Positions 27,788-37,535 are shown, counted from the first letter of the stretch. The stretch: DNA of 64,000 nt from an uncultured Saprospiraceae bacterium (GCA_937942435.1 CALDEM010000059.1:52991-116990), one strand, 5' to 3'. Notes: generated from the sequence alone by a model not told the origin. A program made the numbers and translations.

Positions 27788-27911
27788 TTTTTTTACAATT
27801 TTACATGTGTAATCGTCTCATCTAAGATCGGTAAATTAATGGCACATCTTTGGTCCAATAACGCTCCTGTCAAATCTTGCTATCACAAGTGACTGATCTA
27901 TCGACTTCCGT

Positions 27912-27919
27912 CAAATGTA
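27912..27919 (-). promoter_or_regulatory. Promoter candidate of kdgK-eda
   Basis: On the minus strand TACATTTG fits the -7 box. Possible -33 partners are TTG at 27939-27937 (17 bp spacing) or TTTG at 27946-27943 (23 bp). The leader would be about 118 nt. Confidence 0.45.
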
Positions 27920-28040
27920 AACTTAGATATTCATCCCAACTACAAATTATCACACATTATCTGATACTATTTTTGCCCGAATAGGCCCATTCAGGGCCCT
28001 CAACCTTCCACAAGTATAACTAATTGGTTAATTTGCAAGG

Positions 28041-28922
28041 ATGAAACTGCACTACGTAAGTCGAGATCAACTTAACAACAAGTCATTTTCAGTGACACAC
28101 CATAAGATGAGTTCGCTTTTTAAGTTATGGCACTATCACCCAGAGCTTGAGTTAGTGCTCACGGTAAGTAGTCGAGGTACGCGTTTTGTGGGCGATAGTA
28201 TAAAGAAGTTTGAAAGCGGTGATGTTGTACTGATAGGTAGAGATCTACCACATATGTGGCTCAATGATGATGACTACTTTAAGGAAGATTCTGACTTAAT
28301 AGCTGAGGACTATGTCATCCACTTTAAAGAACACTTTTTAGGTAAAGAGTTCTTTTCTATTAATGAGATGAAGCCCATATATGATCTATTAAACCGGTCT
28401 CAATATGGTATCAAGTTTTTAAACTTGAATGATGAGCTGCGTGAAAAAATAAGAGACCTTATTAGCAAAAGCGACTTTGAGAGAATCGTATCATTACTGA
28501 GCATACTTCATGAACTTGCAAGACATGAAGACTATCAATTGTTGGCCAGCATAGGATACATCAACCCCTCTCATCAACCTACACATTCTAAATCATATAA
28601 GATCTACGAATTTATATTTCAAAACTTCTCTGCTCAGATAAATCAAGATGATGTAGCGCGTATAGCCAATATGAATACTGCTGCTTTTAGTAGATTTTTT
28701 AAACGTACCAACAATAAAACATTTTCCAAATACTTGAATGAGGTAAGAATAGGATATGCCTGTAAGCTGCTTTTGGAAAATAGCAAAAGCATATCTTCTA
28801 TCTGTTACGAGTCAGGATTTAACAACATATCTAACTTTAATAGACAGTTCAAAAAAATTAAAAACCTATCTCCTTCTAATTATAAAAAGAAATTCATCTC
28901 TTCGATTCCTGACCCTCTATAA
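28041..28922 (+). CDS. AraC-family transcriptional regulator
   Basis: The 293-residue protein has an N-terminal cupin-like effector domain (HYHPELELVLTVSSRGTRFVGD) and a C-terminal pair of helix-turn-helix motifs from about 190, ending with the family phrase GFNNISNFNRQFKKIKNLSPSNYKKK. Small sugars or sugar acids are common effectors. It is divergent from kdgK-eda over a 253-bp region and convergent with the gluconolactonase-like gene, which makes it the natural candidate regulator of both; this is inference. Confidence 0.9.
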   Translation: MKLHYVSRDQLNNKSFSVTHHKMSSLFKLWHYHPELELVLTVSSRGTRFVGDSIKKFESGDVVLIGRDLPHMWLNDDDYFKEDSDLIAEDYVIHFKEHFLGKEFFSINEMKPIYDLLNRSQYGIKFLNLNDELREKIRDLISKSDFERIVSLLSILHELARHEDYQLLASIGYINPSHQPTHSKSYKIYEFIFQNFSAQINQDDVARIANMNTAAFSRFFKRTNNKTFSKYLNEVRIGYACKLLLENSKSISSICYESGFNNISNFNRQFKKIKNLSPSNYKKKFISSIPDPL

Positions 28923-28969
28923 CGCAGATCTTATCTATACTTTCTTCCACGCTATCAGTATGATTGCTA

Positions 28970-30013
28970 CTAAAGCAAACCCACAGATAGCACATAATCA
29001 TCCGCTGTCATATAGAGTCTTTTCTGATCTGTGGTCAAAGCACAGTTAGAAGTCAACTGACCAGTGTGAATTCTAGCGATCGGAGTGCCTCCAGGATTAA
29101 AAATCCATACACCATCAGGCCCTGTTGCAAACACGTAGCCAAGTCGATTAGCCTTAAGACCATCAGGTAACCCTTGTTGTCCTGGCTTACCGACTAAGTA
29201 AGTGACATCGTGATATATCTTCTTATTCGCGACTTCTCCTGGTTTTACCACATCATATCGATACCATACTGCATGTGATGGATCTGAGACTGCAACATAG
29301 AGGTGCTTTGCATCTGGAGACAATGTAACTCCATTAGGCCTAGAAAGCGAGTCGATCAATAGCAGGGAACCATCGTTTAAGAGACAATAAACACCTTGGA
29401 ATCTCAACTCTTTGCTTGGGTCTTCCATTTGCTTAGGCAAACCATAAGGAGGGTCGGTAAAATACAAGTTGCCCTCTTCATCATATATACCATCATTGGG
29501 ACTGTTAAACTTGAGGCCTTTATAATTGTCCGTAAGTGTGATATACTTTTCGTCAGGCTCGGCTAAAGGTGCATTCATCTTAGCGACTCGTCTATCGCCA
29601 TGTTGCATCAGAACAAGTTGCCCTTGTCCATTAAGCAAAAGACCATTGGATCCTGGCTCAGCCCCTTCATGGTTTGCACCTGTATATCCAGAAGGATTGA
29701 GATATGTCGTTACCACTCCTTTATCATCTAACTTGTAGACTGTATTCTCGGGAATATCGGAAAACAAGAAGTAGCCATCTTCTTCATTGATCCAAAGCGG
29801 CCCTTCTACCCAATTAAACCCTTCTGCCATCACTTGTATCTCAGTTTTAGGATCAATGACATCAAGGGCTTCCTCATCCAATATTTCGATATGAAATGCA
29901 GAACGAACCCCTTCTGCTTGCGATATTATCGTCTTGTCATTGCTCATATGGTTCTGCTTGCATCCAGAAACCGTTAGGCATGCAAGGGTTATAATTATCA
30001 ATACATTATCCAT
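28970..30013 (-). CDS. SMP-30/gluconolactonase-like lipoprotein
   Basis: The 347-residue protein has a lipobox ending VSGC (Cys18), so it is an exported lipoprotein. The rest is a six-bladed SMP-30/LRE propeller with EGPLWINEEDGYFLFSDIPEN, SNGLLL, NSPNDGIYDEEGNLYFTDPPYG and RPNGVTLSPD. Family members hydrolyse sugar lactones, using Glu, Asn and Asp to hold a divalent metal; these are present in EGP, NDG and the later SPD segment. It could feed the KDG kinase/aldolase pair by opening lactones outside the inner membrane. A -7 box lies just upstream (30048-30041). Confidence 0.9.
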   Translation of the reverse strand: MDNVLIIITLACLTVSGCKQNHMSNDKTIISQAEGVRSAFHIEILDEEALDVIDPKTEIQVMAEGFNWVEGPLWINEEDGYFLFSDIPENTVYKLDDKGVVTTYLNPSGYTGANHEGAEPGSNGLLLNGQGQLVLMQHGDRRVAKMNAPLAEPDEKYITLTDNYKGLKFNSPNDGIYDEEGNLYFTDPPYGLPKQMEDPSKELRFQGVYCLLNDGSLLLIDSLSRPNGVTLSPDAKHLYVAVSDPSHAVWYRYDVVKPGEVANKKIYHDVTYLVGKPGQQGLPDGLKANRLGYVFATGPDGVWIFNPGGTPIARIHTGQLTSNCALTTDQKRLYMTADDYVLSVGLL

Positions 30014-30040
30014 AGGTCAAACAGCTTTAGTCTAAGACTT

Positions 30041-30048
30041 CAAAGTTA
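30041..30048 (-). promoter_or_regulatory. Bacteroidota-type -7 box upstream of the gluconolactonase-like gene
   Basis: On the minus strand TAACTTTG fits TAnnTTTG, 27 bp ahead of the start codon. No -33 partner is seen. Confidence 0.4.
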
Positions 30049-30103
30049 GAATAATCCTAAACCTCTTAGCTTTCTGTGCGTTGATTAATCATAACTCAGT
30101 CTT

Positions 30104-30592
30104 ATGTTCTCTATTCCATCTGTACTTAAGCGCACGCAAGTTCTTCCGATTACGATTGAAGAAGCATGGGACTTTTTCTCAAGTCCAAAAAACTTGAAAA
30201 AGATTACACCAGATTACATGGATTTCAAGGTGCACACACCAGAAGAAGAGTTAGAGTATATGTATCCAGGTCAGATGATCTCATATACAGTGCGTCCAGT
30301 TTTAGGGTTGCCGATCAAGTGGACTACCGAGATCACACATGTAGAAAAGCACAAGTTTTTTGTGGACGAACAGCGAGTGGGACCATATACGATGTGGCAT
30401 CACCAACACCACTTTGAAGGATTGGACGAAGGCGTGTTGATGACGGATACCGTCCACTACATGCTTCCGTTTGGCCCATTGGGTTGGTTAATGCGCAAAT
30501 TATTCGTCAAGAAACAACTCGAAGATATCTTTGACTTCAGGTATAAGGTGGTAGGTGAAGTATTTGGCGAAAGCCAAAAGGTCCCTCAGTAA
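30104..30592 (+). CDS. SRPBCC-family ligand-binding protein
   Basis: The 162-residue protein has the helix-grip pattern of the START/polyketide-cyclase superfamily: an N-terminal strand, the EEAWDFFSSPKNLKKITPDYMDF helix pair split by residue P28, and a long C-terminal helix (KQLEDIFDFRYKVVGEVF). It resembles the group sometimes annotated as a cell-division-inhibitor-like SRPBCC protein. No signal peptide or membrane helix. The ligand is unknown. It converges on tpiA. Confidence 0.85.
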   Translation: MFSIPSVLKRTQVLPITIEEAWDFFSSPKNLKKITPDYMDFKVHTPEEELEYMYPGQMISYTVRPVLGLPIKWTTEITHVEKHKFFVDEQRVGPYTMWHHQHHFEGLDEGVLMTDTVHYMLPFGPLGWLMRKLFVKKQLEDIFDFRYKVVGEVFGESQKVPQ

Positions 30593-30601
30593 ATCAAACG
30601 C

Positions 30602-31354
30602 TTAGAAAGAGTTGACTATAGCAGAGAAGCTATCCGCCTTTAGGCTTGCTCCTCCTACAAGGCCTCCATCTACGTCAGGTTGACCAAATATCTCTTTGGC
30701 ATTAGCAGGTTTCACCGACCCTCCATATAGGATGGATATACTGTCTGCCGTATCTGCTCCGTATGCATCTTTAAGATAATTACGTATAGCAGCGTGCATC
30801 TCTTGTGCTTGCTCAGGTGACGCCGTCTCACCAGTACCAATCGCCCATATCGGCTCATAAGCAATCACCAATTGAGCAACCTCTTCAGCCGTCAACAGTG
30901 CAAAAGACGCTTTTAACTGAGCCATCACATGCTCGACGTGGTTGCCAGCTTTTCTGATATCAAGTCCCTCTCCACAGCAAAATATAGGCGTAAGGCCATG
31001 TGATAAAGCCGCTTTTGCTTTTTCTCCTAGAAACTCATCCGTCTCTGCGAAATATGCCCTTCGCTCCGAATGCCCTACGACTGCATAAGTTGCTCCCGTA
31101 GACTTAAGCATAGGGCAACTGATCTCACCAGTAAAGGCCCCACTATCTTTAGTATATATGTTCTGTCCACCGATAGCTACATGCTCTGGTGTAGACAGTT
31201 GACTCAATGCATATAGATGGGTGGCCGGTGCGCATACTACGACTTGAGCTCCTTTATCAAGATCTTGAGCACATAGTTCGTTCATCAGTGCTACTCCCTC
31301 TTGGACAGTAGTATTCATCTTCCAATTAGCAGCTGCGATGTTTTTTCTTTTCAT
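30602..31354 (-). CDS. tpiA: Triose-phosphate isomerase
   Basis: The start at 31354 (MKRKNIAAANWKMN) gives the usual 250 residues; a start 39 bp upstream adds sequence outside the family pattern. Catalytic residues are Lys12 in NWKMN, His95 in VGHSERR and Glu167 in AYEPIWAIGTG, all in canonical spacing, with the phosphate loop YGGSVKP. It interconverts dihydroxyacetone phosphate and glyceraldehyde-3-phosphate, the latter also produced by the nearby KDPG aldolase. It is divergent from ppk1. Confidence 0.98.
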   Translation of the reverse strand: MKRKNIAAANWKMNTTVQEGVALMNELCAQDLDKGAQVVVCAPATHLYALSQLSTPEHVAIGGQNIYTKDSGAFTGEISCPMLKSTGATYAVVGHSERRAYFAETDEFLGEKAKAALSHGLTPIFCCGEGLDIRKAGNHVEHVMAQLKASFALLTAEEVAQLVIAYEPIWAIGTGETASPEQAQEMHAAIRNYLKDAYGADTADSISILYGGSVKPANAKEIFGQPDVDGGLVGGASLKADSFSAIVNSF

Positions 31355-31474
31355 AATCTTCCTCTTTCTATGATGAACCGCGAAATTATACAATTGGTAG
31401 AACTATGTGGTCATATACAATGTGCATCCTCTTTTAATTAGTTTCTTTGTACTTAAGAATCACTAAGCAGGAGG

Positions 31475-33535
31475 ATGGATACTGAGCAGCCCTTTATACA
31501 AAGAGATATTAGCTGGTTAGACTTTAACTATAGAGTCTTACAGGAGGCCAAGGACAAAAACTTGCCCCTTTTTGAGCGGCTCAAGTTTATGGCTATCTAC
31601 TCTTCTAACCTTGATGAATTTTTTAGGGTACGAGTTGCCAATCATAGGAATCTGCATAGAACAGGAAAGAAAACCAGAAAGACGCTCGATTATAACCCAG
31701 CAGAACTGCTGAACGTTCTTCTTGATAAGGTCAATCAGCAACAGTTGGAGTTTAGTGCTATCTTCTTTAAGGATCTAATCCCTCGTTTTAAAAAACACGG
31801 CATCCATCTTATAAGACGTCAAGAGCTTACCGATAAACAGAAACTCTTTATCGATGAGTTCTTTGAAGAGAAGCTTCTGCCATTTGTACAGCCAGTACTG
31901 CTTATAGAAGACAAGATCAAGCCATTTTTAAACAATGGTTCTCTCTACCTGGCTCTTCACTTGAAAGACAAAAAGACCAAAGAAGTCCAGTACGCAACTG
32001 TAAAAGTGCCTTCTGATCACGTAGACCGCTTTGTCATCTTACCAAGTGAACTGTCAGATGAGCATTACGTAATCATGCTGGATGATGTTGTAAGATATAG
32101 TATACCCTTGATCTTTCCCGGTTATGAGATCCTCCAGACTTATTCTATAAAGCTCACTCGCGATGCTGAGTTATATATAGATGATGAGTTTGAAGGAGAT
32201 CTACTTGAGAAGATTCGTAAGAGTCTCGCTAAGAGAGATATAGGACCTGCATCACGATTGGTTTATGATAGAGAGATGCCAAGAGAGATGCTGTCATATC
32301 TCATGGATGTTTTTGAGCTGAGCAAGTACGATCTACTACCCGAAGGAAGATATCACAACAATGCCGATTTTTTCTCTTTTCCTATATTTGGTCACAAGCA
32401 TTTAAAAGAACCAAGCCTCGCTCCTATCCCGATGAATAACTTGGAGGATAGTAAAAACATATTTGATGCTATATCCAAAAGAGATTATCTCATACATCCA
32501 CCCTATCACTCTTATGAAGCTGTCGTAAGATTTTTTGAAGAGGCAGCTATGGATCCTAATGTCTCTCACATCAAGATTGTACAATATAGAGTTGCCTCCA
32601 AAAGTAGGATCATGGAGGCTTTGATCAAGGCGGCAAAAAAAGGAAAACAAGTAACGGCCTTTATAGAAATCAAAGCGCGATTTGATGAGATAGCCAATAT
32701 CAAGTGGGGAGAGAAATTACAAAAAGCAGGAGTCAAAGTACTCTATAGCATACCGGGTATCAAGGTACATGCCAAGATGGCTCTAGTCATCCGAAATGAA
32801 AAAGGTAAGAATAGCACTTATGCTTATCTAAGTACTGGCAACTTCCATGAGGGGACTGCAAATGTCTATTCTGATCTTGGTGTTTTCACAAAAGATATTA
32901 GGTTAACATTTGAGAGTGTAAAGCTTTTTAATTACTTGGAAAGCAAGAATAGAAAAGGGATTTCATTTCAGCATCTTGGTGTAGGCCTTTTCAATCTAAA
33001 TGAGAAAATTATCGATTTAGTAAAATCCGAAGTTAAAAATGCCAAGGAGGGTAAAGAAGCTAAAATAACGCTCAAGCTCAACAGTCTTCAGGATCCTAAG
33101 ATGATCAAGATACTTTATGAGGCCAGTCAAAAAGGAGTAATAATCAATCTGATTGTAAGAGGTATCTGCTCTCTAGTGCCTGGAGCAAAAGGTATCAGTG
33201 AAAACATAAAAGGCATCAGTATCGTCGATCGCTTCTTAGAGCATGCTCGTGTTGTCATCTTTCATAATAATGGTAAACCAAAATACTTCATCTCTTCTGC
33301 AGACTGGATGTATCGCAATCTAAATAGAAGAGTGGAGATATTTGTTCCCATCTATCAAGAAGACATAAAAAACCACTTGCAAATACTGATGGACCTTCAA
33401 CTATCAGACAATGTAAAGGCAAGACAGCTCAATGAAGGCAAAGTCAACAAGTACGTAAAGGACAAGGACCATGTCTTGACCAGATCCCAGATGGATACAT
33501 ATCGTTATATATTAAGAAAAGAGAAAGAGGACTAA
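31475..33535 (+). CDS. ppk1: Polyphosphate kinase 1
   Basis: The 686-residue enzyme makes inorganic polyphosphate from ATP. It has the PPK1 N-terminal helical domain (QRDISWLDFNYRVLQEA), the middle domain with NLDEFFRVRV, and two C-terminal phospholipase-D-like domains. The autophosphorylated histidine is His432 in GIKVHAKMALV, and the second His is His590 in FLEHARVV. An AGGAGG run directly abuts the ATG, too close to act as a normal ribosome-binding site. purB starts 2 bp after its stop, so the two form an operon. Confidence 0.97.
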   Translation: MDTEQPFIQRDISWLDFNYRVLQEAKDKNLPLFERLKFMAIYSSNLDEFFRVRVANHRNLHRTGKKTRKTLDYNPAELLNVLLDKVNQQQLEFSAIFFKDLIPRFKKHGIHLIRRQELTDKQKLFIDEFFEEKLLPFVQPVLLIEDKIKPFLNNGSLYLALHLKDKKTKEVQYATVKVPSDHVDRFVILPSELSDEHYVIMLDDVVRYSIPLIFPGYEILQTYSIKLTRDAELYIDDEFEGDLLEKIRKSLAKRDIGPASRLVYDREMPREMLSYLMDVFELSKYDLLPEGRYHNNADFFSFPIFGHKHLKEPSLAPIPMNNLEDSKNIFDAISKRDYLIHPPYHSYEAVVRFFEEAAMDPNVSHIKIVQYRVASKSRIMEALIKAAKKGKQVTAFIEIKARFDEIANIKWGEKLQKAGVKVLYSIPGIKVHAKMALVIRNEKGKNSTYAYLSTGNFHEGTANVYSDLGVFTKDIRLTFESVKLFNYLESKNRKGISFQHLGVGLFNLNEKIIDLVKSEVKNAKEGKEAKITLKLNSLQDPKMIKILYEASQKGVIINLIVRGICSLVPGAKGISENIKGISIVDRFLEHARVVIFHNNGKPKYFISSADWMYRNLNRRVEIFVPIYQEDIKNHLQILMDLQLSDNVKARQLNEGKVNKYVKDKDHVLTRSQMDTYRYILRKEKED

Positions 33536-33537
33536 TT

Positions 33538-34872
33538 ATGATCAATGCCATATCTCCTATAGATGGCCGTTATAGCAAGAAGACAGAGAGCTTGCAAAAA
33601 TACTTCTCAGAAGAAGCACTTATAAAATACCGCATCCTTGTAGAAGTTAAGTACTTGAGTCATCTCTCTTCGATTGGATTGATACAGCTAAGCGAAGCTG
33701 AACAAAGGCATATCAATGGATTAGTAGATGATTTTAATTCTGATGATGCCACTGCTGTAAAGAAGATAGAATCCGTCACCAATCATGATGTTAAGGCGGT
33801 CGAATACTTTATAAAAGAAAGATCAGAAGAACATGTTGCTAAGGCGCATATAGAGTTTGTTCATTTTGGATTAACATCTCAAGATATCAACAACACTGCT
33901 ATACCACTGATGTTGATGTCAGGAGTCAATGAGGTGATACTACCTTATCTAAAAAAGGTAGGCGATGCGATTCATAACATGAGCAAGAGCTACATCCACA
34001 TCCCACTTCTTGCCAGAACACATGGACAAGCAGCCTCTCCCACCTCGCTCGGCAAAGAGATGATGGTATACGTAGATAGACTACAAAAGCAATTAACCAA
34101 ATTAGAAAACCATCCATACGAAGCAAAGTTTGGAGGAGCAACTGGAAACTTTAATGCTCATAAAATCGCATATCCAGATATCAATTGGCCTGCGTCTATC
34201 GATACCTTTATATCAGGGCTTGGATTGAGTAGACAACAGTACACCACGCAGATCGATCAATATGACAACATGGCTGAAGTGTTTCAGATCATGAGTCGGA
34301 TCAATGTTATCTTGATTGATTTTGCACAAGACATATGGACTTATGTGTCACGAGACTACTTCAAACAAAAAGTGGTAGCCAACGAAGTCGGCAGCTCTGC
34401 TATGCCTCATAAAGTTAATCCTATAGACTTTGAAAATGCCGAAGGCAACTTGGGAGTTGCTAACGCACTATTAGAATACTTATCAAGAAAACTTCCTATC
34501 TCAAGATTGCAAAGAGACCTCACGGATAGCACCGTTACACGTAACATCGGTGTTCCATTGGCGCATATCCTCATTGCTTGTCATAGTCTGCTCAAAGGCA
34601 TAAGCAAGTTAGAAGTCAACGAGCAAGTCATCCATGACGATCTTACAAAAGCTTGGGCTGTAGTTTCAGAAGGTATCCAAACTATACTAAGACGAGAAGG
34701 CTTTGACAAGCCATATGAACTACTCAAAGCTTTCTCTAGAGGAAAAGGAAAACTCGGTAAGGATGATTTTATACAATTTATAAAAGAGTTAGATGTCTCA
34801 GAATCTGTAAGAATGGAATTGCTAGAGATCACTCCACATAACTACATTGGTTATAGCGGGTCGTTTTTGTAA
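33538..34872 (+). CDS. purB: Adenylosuccinate lyase
   Basis: The 444-residue enzyme acts twice in purine synthesis, releasing fumarate from SAICAR and from adenylosuccinate. Family motifs are HFGLTSQDINNTA, the catalytic His in ARTHGQAASPT and the flexible signature loop GSSAMPHKVNPIDFENAEGN with Ser286-287. It is coupled to ppk1 with 2 bp spacing, placing polyphosphate and purine nucleotide metabolism under one promoter. Confidence 0.97.
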   Translation: MINAISPIDGRYSKKTESLQKYFSEEALIKYRILVEVKYLSHLSSIGLIQLSEAEQRHINGLVDDFNSDDATAVKKIESVTNHDVKAVEYFIKERSEEHVAKAHIEFVHFGLTSQDINNTAIPLMLMSGVNEVILPYLKKVGDAIHNMSKSYIHIPLLARTHGQAASPTSLGKEMMVYVDRLQKQLTKLENHPYEAKFGGATGNFNAHKIAYPDINWPASIDTFISGLGLSRQQYTTQIDQYDNMAEVFQIMSRINVILIDFAQDIWTYVSRDYFKQKVVANEVGSSAMPHKVNPIDFENAEGNLGVANALLEYLSRKLPISRLQRDLTDSTVTRNIGVPLAHILIACHSLLKGISKLEVNEQVIHDDLTKAWAVVSEGIQTILRREGFDKPYELLKAFSRGKGKLGKDDFIQFIKELDVSESVRMELLEITPHNYIGYSGSFL

Positions 34873-34890
34873 TAACTCAGTTATCGAGAC

Positions 34891-35346
34891 TTAAAACAAT
34901 CTCCTATCAAATCTAAAACTCTCTTTTTGAGTGATCTTTATTAGATGAAACTCTTGATGTCTTGGGTTGATAAGATAGTTATAATCACCTTGAGTCACGA
35001 CGGATGGAATCTTACAAATAGGAAACTGATTCTTCCAGACAAAATCATCTCCGATTTTTTGCGTTTTCAGTATTGCAGGAAACGAATTCCAGTTTTCAGG
35101 TAATTGTTCTTTGTTAATGATCTTTATGGGTAAAGGATCAGGACAATCTATCGTTAGCATCACATAATCATCTGGCATGGTTGCAATACTGAAATGCACG
35201 GCTATTTCAGCCATTGCTAAAGATCTATTCTCGGCAGTGTAGATCAGTTCTGTTCCTATGGAGTTCCACCTGCCACCTTTGATCGAAGCACCAACACCAG
35301 ACAATACGGAAGAATACTTTTGTCTTGTTAATCGAAAGACTTTCAC
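34891..35346 (-). CDS. RES-domain toxin (RES-Xre module 1)
   Basis: The 151-residue protein is a RES-domain toxin of the type that depletes NAD+. The hallmark GGRWNSIGTELIYTAENRS carries the conserved Arg and Tyr, and the Glu in LAMAEIAVHF follows. The GTG start at 35346 comes immediately after the antitoxin stop codon, so the pair is translationally coupled. The preceding gene is the Xre partner. A second, diverged copy of the module is at 49239-50175. Confidence 0.93.
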   Translation of the reverse strand: MKVFRLTRQKYSSVLSGVGASIKGGRWNSIGTELIYTAENRSLAMAEIAVHFSIATMPDDYVMLTIDCPDPLPIKIINKEQLPENWNSFPAILKTQKIGDDFVWKNQFPICKIPSVVTQGDYNYLINPRHQEFHLIKITQKESFRFDRRLF

Positions 35347-35859
35347 TTAGACAAATACTCCATGATCTATCCTCACTAGCTCAGATATGACTAAGTCTTT
35401 ACCATACGAATCGCTTAATAGTGAGATAGGTTTTAGACTACCCAGTGCAAAGCTTGGGGTACTTAGCCAAAGCTTAAACTTCTGTAGATCTCCAAAGATG
35501 TCCAGCCCCAAATAGGTAACTTCTGTCAGCTCCAAAATCTTCTCTGACTGCAGCGGCTTAAAGGCCCGCCTCTCTCTCTTATATCTCTGTAGCGACTTAA
35601 TGGACAAGCCTAAAAACTCAGACCAATCAGCTTCTGAAAATGGTGCATGCTCTTGTATGATGTCATACATATCATATGACAACCCTTGTTTGATAACGAG
35701 GGAAAGCAGCAACTTATCATCAAGCAACTCCCTGATACTATGCAGAATAATCTTCTTCTTAGATAGATATGGAGCAGAGGACTCCATAATAATGGAGCTT
35801 AATCCTCGGGATAACTCTTTATCTATTGACTCTTTTAGGAAACCCATGACTATAGACAT
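35347..35859 (-). CDS. Xre/ParS-type antitoxin (RES-Xre module 1)
   Basis: The 170-residue antitoxin has a helix-turn-helix (ADWSEFLGLSIKSLQRYKRE, about 90-110) and a C-terminal MbcA/ParS toxin-binding domain (YLGLDIFGDLQKFKLWLSTPSFALG to RIDHGVFV). It should neutralise the RES toxin and repress its own promoter. The upstream region contains CATTTGTC at 35877-35884, the same octamer found upstream of the second antitoxin. Confidence 0.92.
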   Translation of the reverse strand: MSIVMGFLKESIDKELSRGLSSIIMESSAPYLSKKKIILHSIRELLDDKLLLSLVIKQGLSYDMYDIIQEHAPFSEADWSEFLGLSIKSLQRYKRERRAFKPLQSEKILELTEVTYLGLDIFGDLQKFKLWLSTPSFALGSLKPISLLSDSYGKDLVISELVRIDHGVFV

Positions 35860-35876
35860 TTAATCCAAATATAGCG

Positions 35877-35884
35877 CATTTGTC
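35877..35884. promoter_or_regulatory. CATTTGTC motif upstream of Xre antitoxin 1
   Basis: The octamer lies 17 bp upstream of the antitoxin start. It is shared with the three ATTTGTC copies upstream of the second Xre gene, making it a candidate operator. Confidence 0.35.
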
Positions 35885-35920
35885 CTGAAAAGTCAACAAT
35901 CGCATTGCACCTCTTTATCA

Positions 35921-36589
35921 TCAGCTATCCACATACTTTAGTGCCTCGCGCTTGGCCAATCCGGTAAGGCCAACCTCTTGGACAAATGATTTGACCAAGG
36001 TAGGTTCTAACTTGCTGTACTGACGCAACGACCATCCGATAGCCTTCTGGATGAAAAACTCTTGATCATGCGACAGGGCTTTTATATAAGACTTCTGTTT
36101 TTCAAAATCAGTATCACGACCATACTTGAGCTGATAGATCAGGCAAGTTCTGTTGAGCCACATGTTTTCACTCGTTAGCCATGATTGGATATATTCTTTT
36201 TCTAATTGTGGATATTTATTTAGCAACTCTCCTACCATATGAGAAGCGAGAAAGTCAACGGTATCCCACCATGACTTTTGTATAATCCAGTTATGCAGAT
36301 ACTCCATATCAGATGGGATCAAACGCTTCTTGTTTTTAATTAAAATATCAACCGCTGCATGCTGACACTCTCTGGCATCCTCCTGCCATAATAGATCGAC
36401 TTGCTCAATCATGGTGTCGTGATCCAACTTCTTTGAAAGAGCAAAATGTACTTTACAGACCGCTTTTCGATTGGGTGCAGAGACACCGTAAAACTCAAAC
36501 TGTCCTCGCATGTAATCCATCATTGCGGGCGCTCTCTCTGGATCACCTGCTTCTTTGAGTAGCTCAATTATCTCTTGGGCAAAGCTCAT
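35921..36589 (-). CDS. DNA alkylation repair protein, AlkD-like
   Basis: The 222-residue protein has HEAT-like helical repeats: MMDYMRGQFEFYGVSAPNRKAV at the start and WWDTVDFLASHMVGELL and FFIQKAIGWSLRQYSKLEP further on. These are the landmarks of the AlkD/DUF1061 family that removes alkylated bases. Its ATG follows directly on the stop of the membrane protein gene at 36590 (TAGATG), so the two are co-translated. No signal peptide. Confidence 0.88.
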   Translation of the reverse strand: MSFAQEIIELLKEAGDPERAPAMMDYMRGQFEFYGVSAPNRKAVCKVHFALSKKLDHDTMIEQVDLLWQEDARECQHAAVDILIKNKKRLIPSDMEYLHNWIIQKSWWDTVDFLASHMVGELLNKYPQLEKEYIQSWLTSENMWLNRTCLIYQLKYGRDTDFEKQKSYIKALSHDQEFFIQKAIGWSLRQYSKLEPTLVKSFVQEVGLTGLAKREALKYVDS

Positions 36590-37378
36590 CTAGTTTTGTC
36601 CATTTGCCTTCCTCTTAGCTTTCTTTATTGTCTTCTTCTTTTCTACAAAGACCCAAGCGACACCATTGTCTTGATTATTGATAAAGTGCATTGTTAATGT
36701 GGCTACAACAGCACAGACGATCGGACCAATCAAAACACCTAGGAAAGGTACATACAGCATGAGATTAAGCATACCTCCTACAACAAGAGCCACAGGTGCA
36801 TAGTGCCAAGTAAATCTATGGCTCTGCTTTATAGACATATCGTATAGCTCATTGTAATTATCAATGATCGCAAATCCGAGATAGAAGCTTTGAATCAAAA
36901 CCATAAATACAGGTTCTAAAGAATCAAAACCAAAGATACCTGAGAAGATAGACCAACCAAAGCCAAAAGCCTTCTCAAGACCAAAGGCTACAAAAATGAC
37001 CGCGATCATCCTCTTTTCAGCTTTTACAAAAGTATCCCATGAAGTGTCAATCGGACGGCCAGTCACAATCATCATGGTACGACGCGTGAAGTGAAAGATG
37101 ATCACTTCAACAACAGCTAGTAGGATATACTTCATACTTCCTCCAAAGAAGTCAGCTATCCCATCTAATGAAAAACTTGAAAAAGAGGCCATCAAAGAGT
37201 TTTGAGTGATACTCACATCTCCTGTGAACAAGTCAGCGATAAAGGATACAGTATACAATCCTGTTATCGCAGCTATAACAACTATGCCTTTAATCACCCA
37301 TGAATAGTGCGCAAGTCCTTTCCATAGTTTATGCTTATCTATAAAATCGGGAGCCTCTTTTGCATATTTTAACACCAC
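36590..37378 (-). CDS. EI24/CysZ-like membrane protein
   Basis: The 262-residue protein has about six hydrophobic segments. The C-terminal half, with SFYLGFAIIDNYNELYDMSIKQSHRFTWH split by a Tyr-rich loop and then a helix ending in VLIGPIVCAVVATL, resembles EI24-domain proteins (CysZ group, sulfate uptake). The start is GTG (37378), with a second GTG next to it. The tail is strongly basic (KKKTIKKAKRKANGQN). It is co-transcribed with the AlkD-like gene. The family call is moderate. Confidence 0.5.
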   Translation of the reverse strand: MVLKYAKEAPDFIDKHKLWKGLAHYSWVIKGIVVIAAITGLYTVSFIADLFTGDVSITQNSLMASFSSFSLDGIADFFGGSMKYILLAVVEVIIFHFTRRTMMIVTGRPIDTSWDTFVKAEKRMIAVIFVAFGLEKAFGFGWSIFSGIFGFDSLEPVFMVLIQSFYLGFAIIDNYNELYDMSIKQSHRFTWHYAPVALVVGGMLNLMLYVPFLGVLIGPIVCAVVATLTMHFINNQDNGVAWVFVEKKKTIKKAKRKANGQN

Positions 37379-37535
37379 AGAGGTATCTCTTATCCATGTT
37401 CTTGGTGGTCTGATAGCTTTTTCGATAGCGTTATGCTTTATCTTTTGTTAATGCTTATGTATTGATGCTCTAATCTCTTCTAAATATATCTACTTATCTG
37501 ACAAACTAAATACTGCTTCGACTGTTTTTACAATT

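Noticed and set aside
31469..31474. AGGAGG before ppk1 as a ribosome-binding site
   Set aside because: It touches the start codon, so spacing is zero; Bacteroidota rarely use Shine-Dalgarno sequences.
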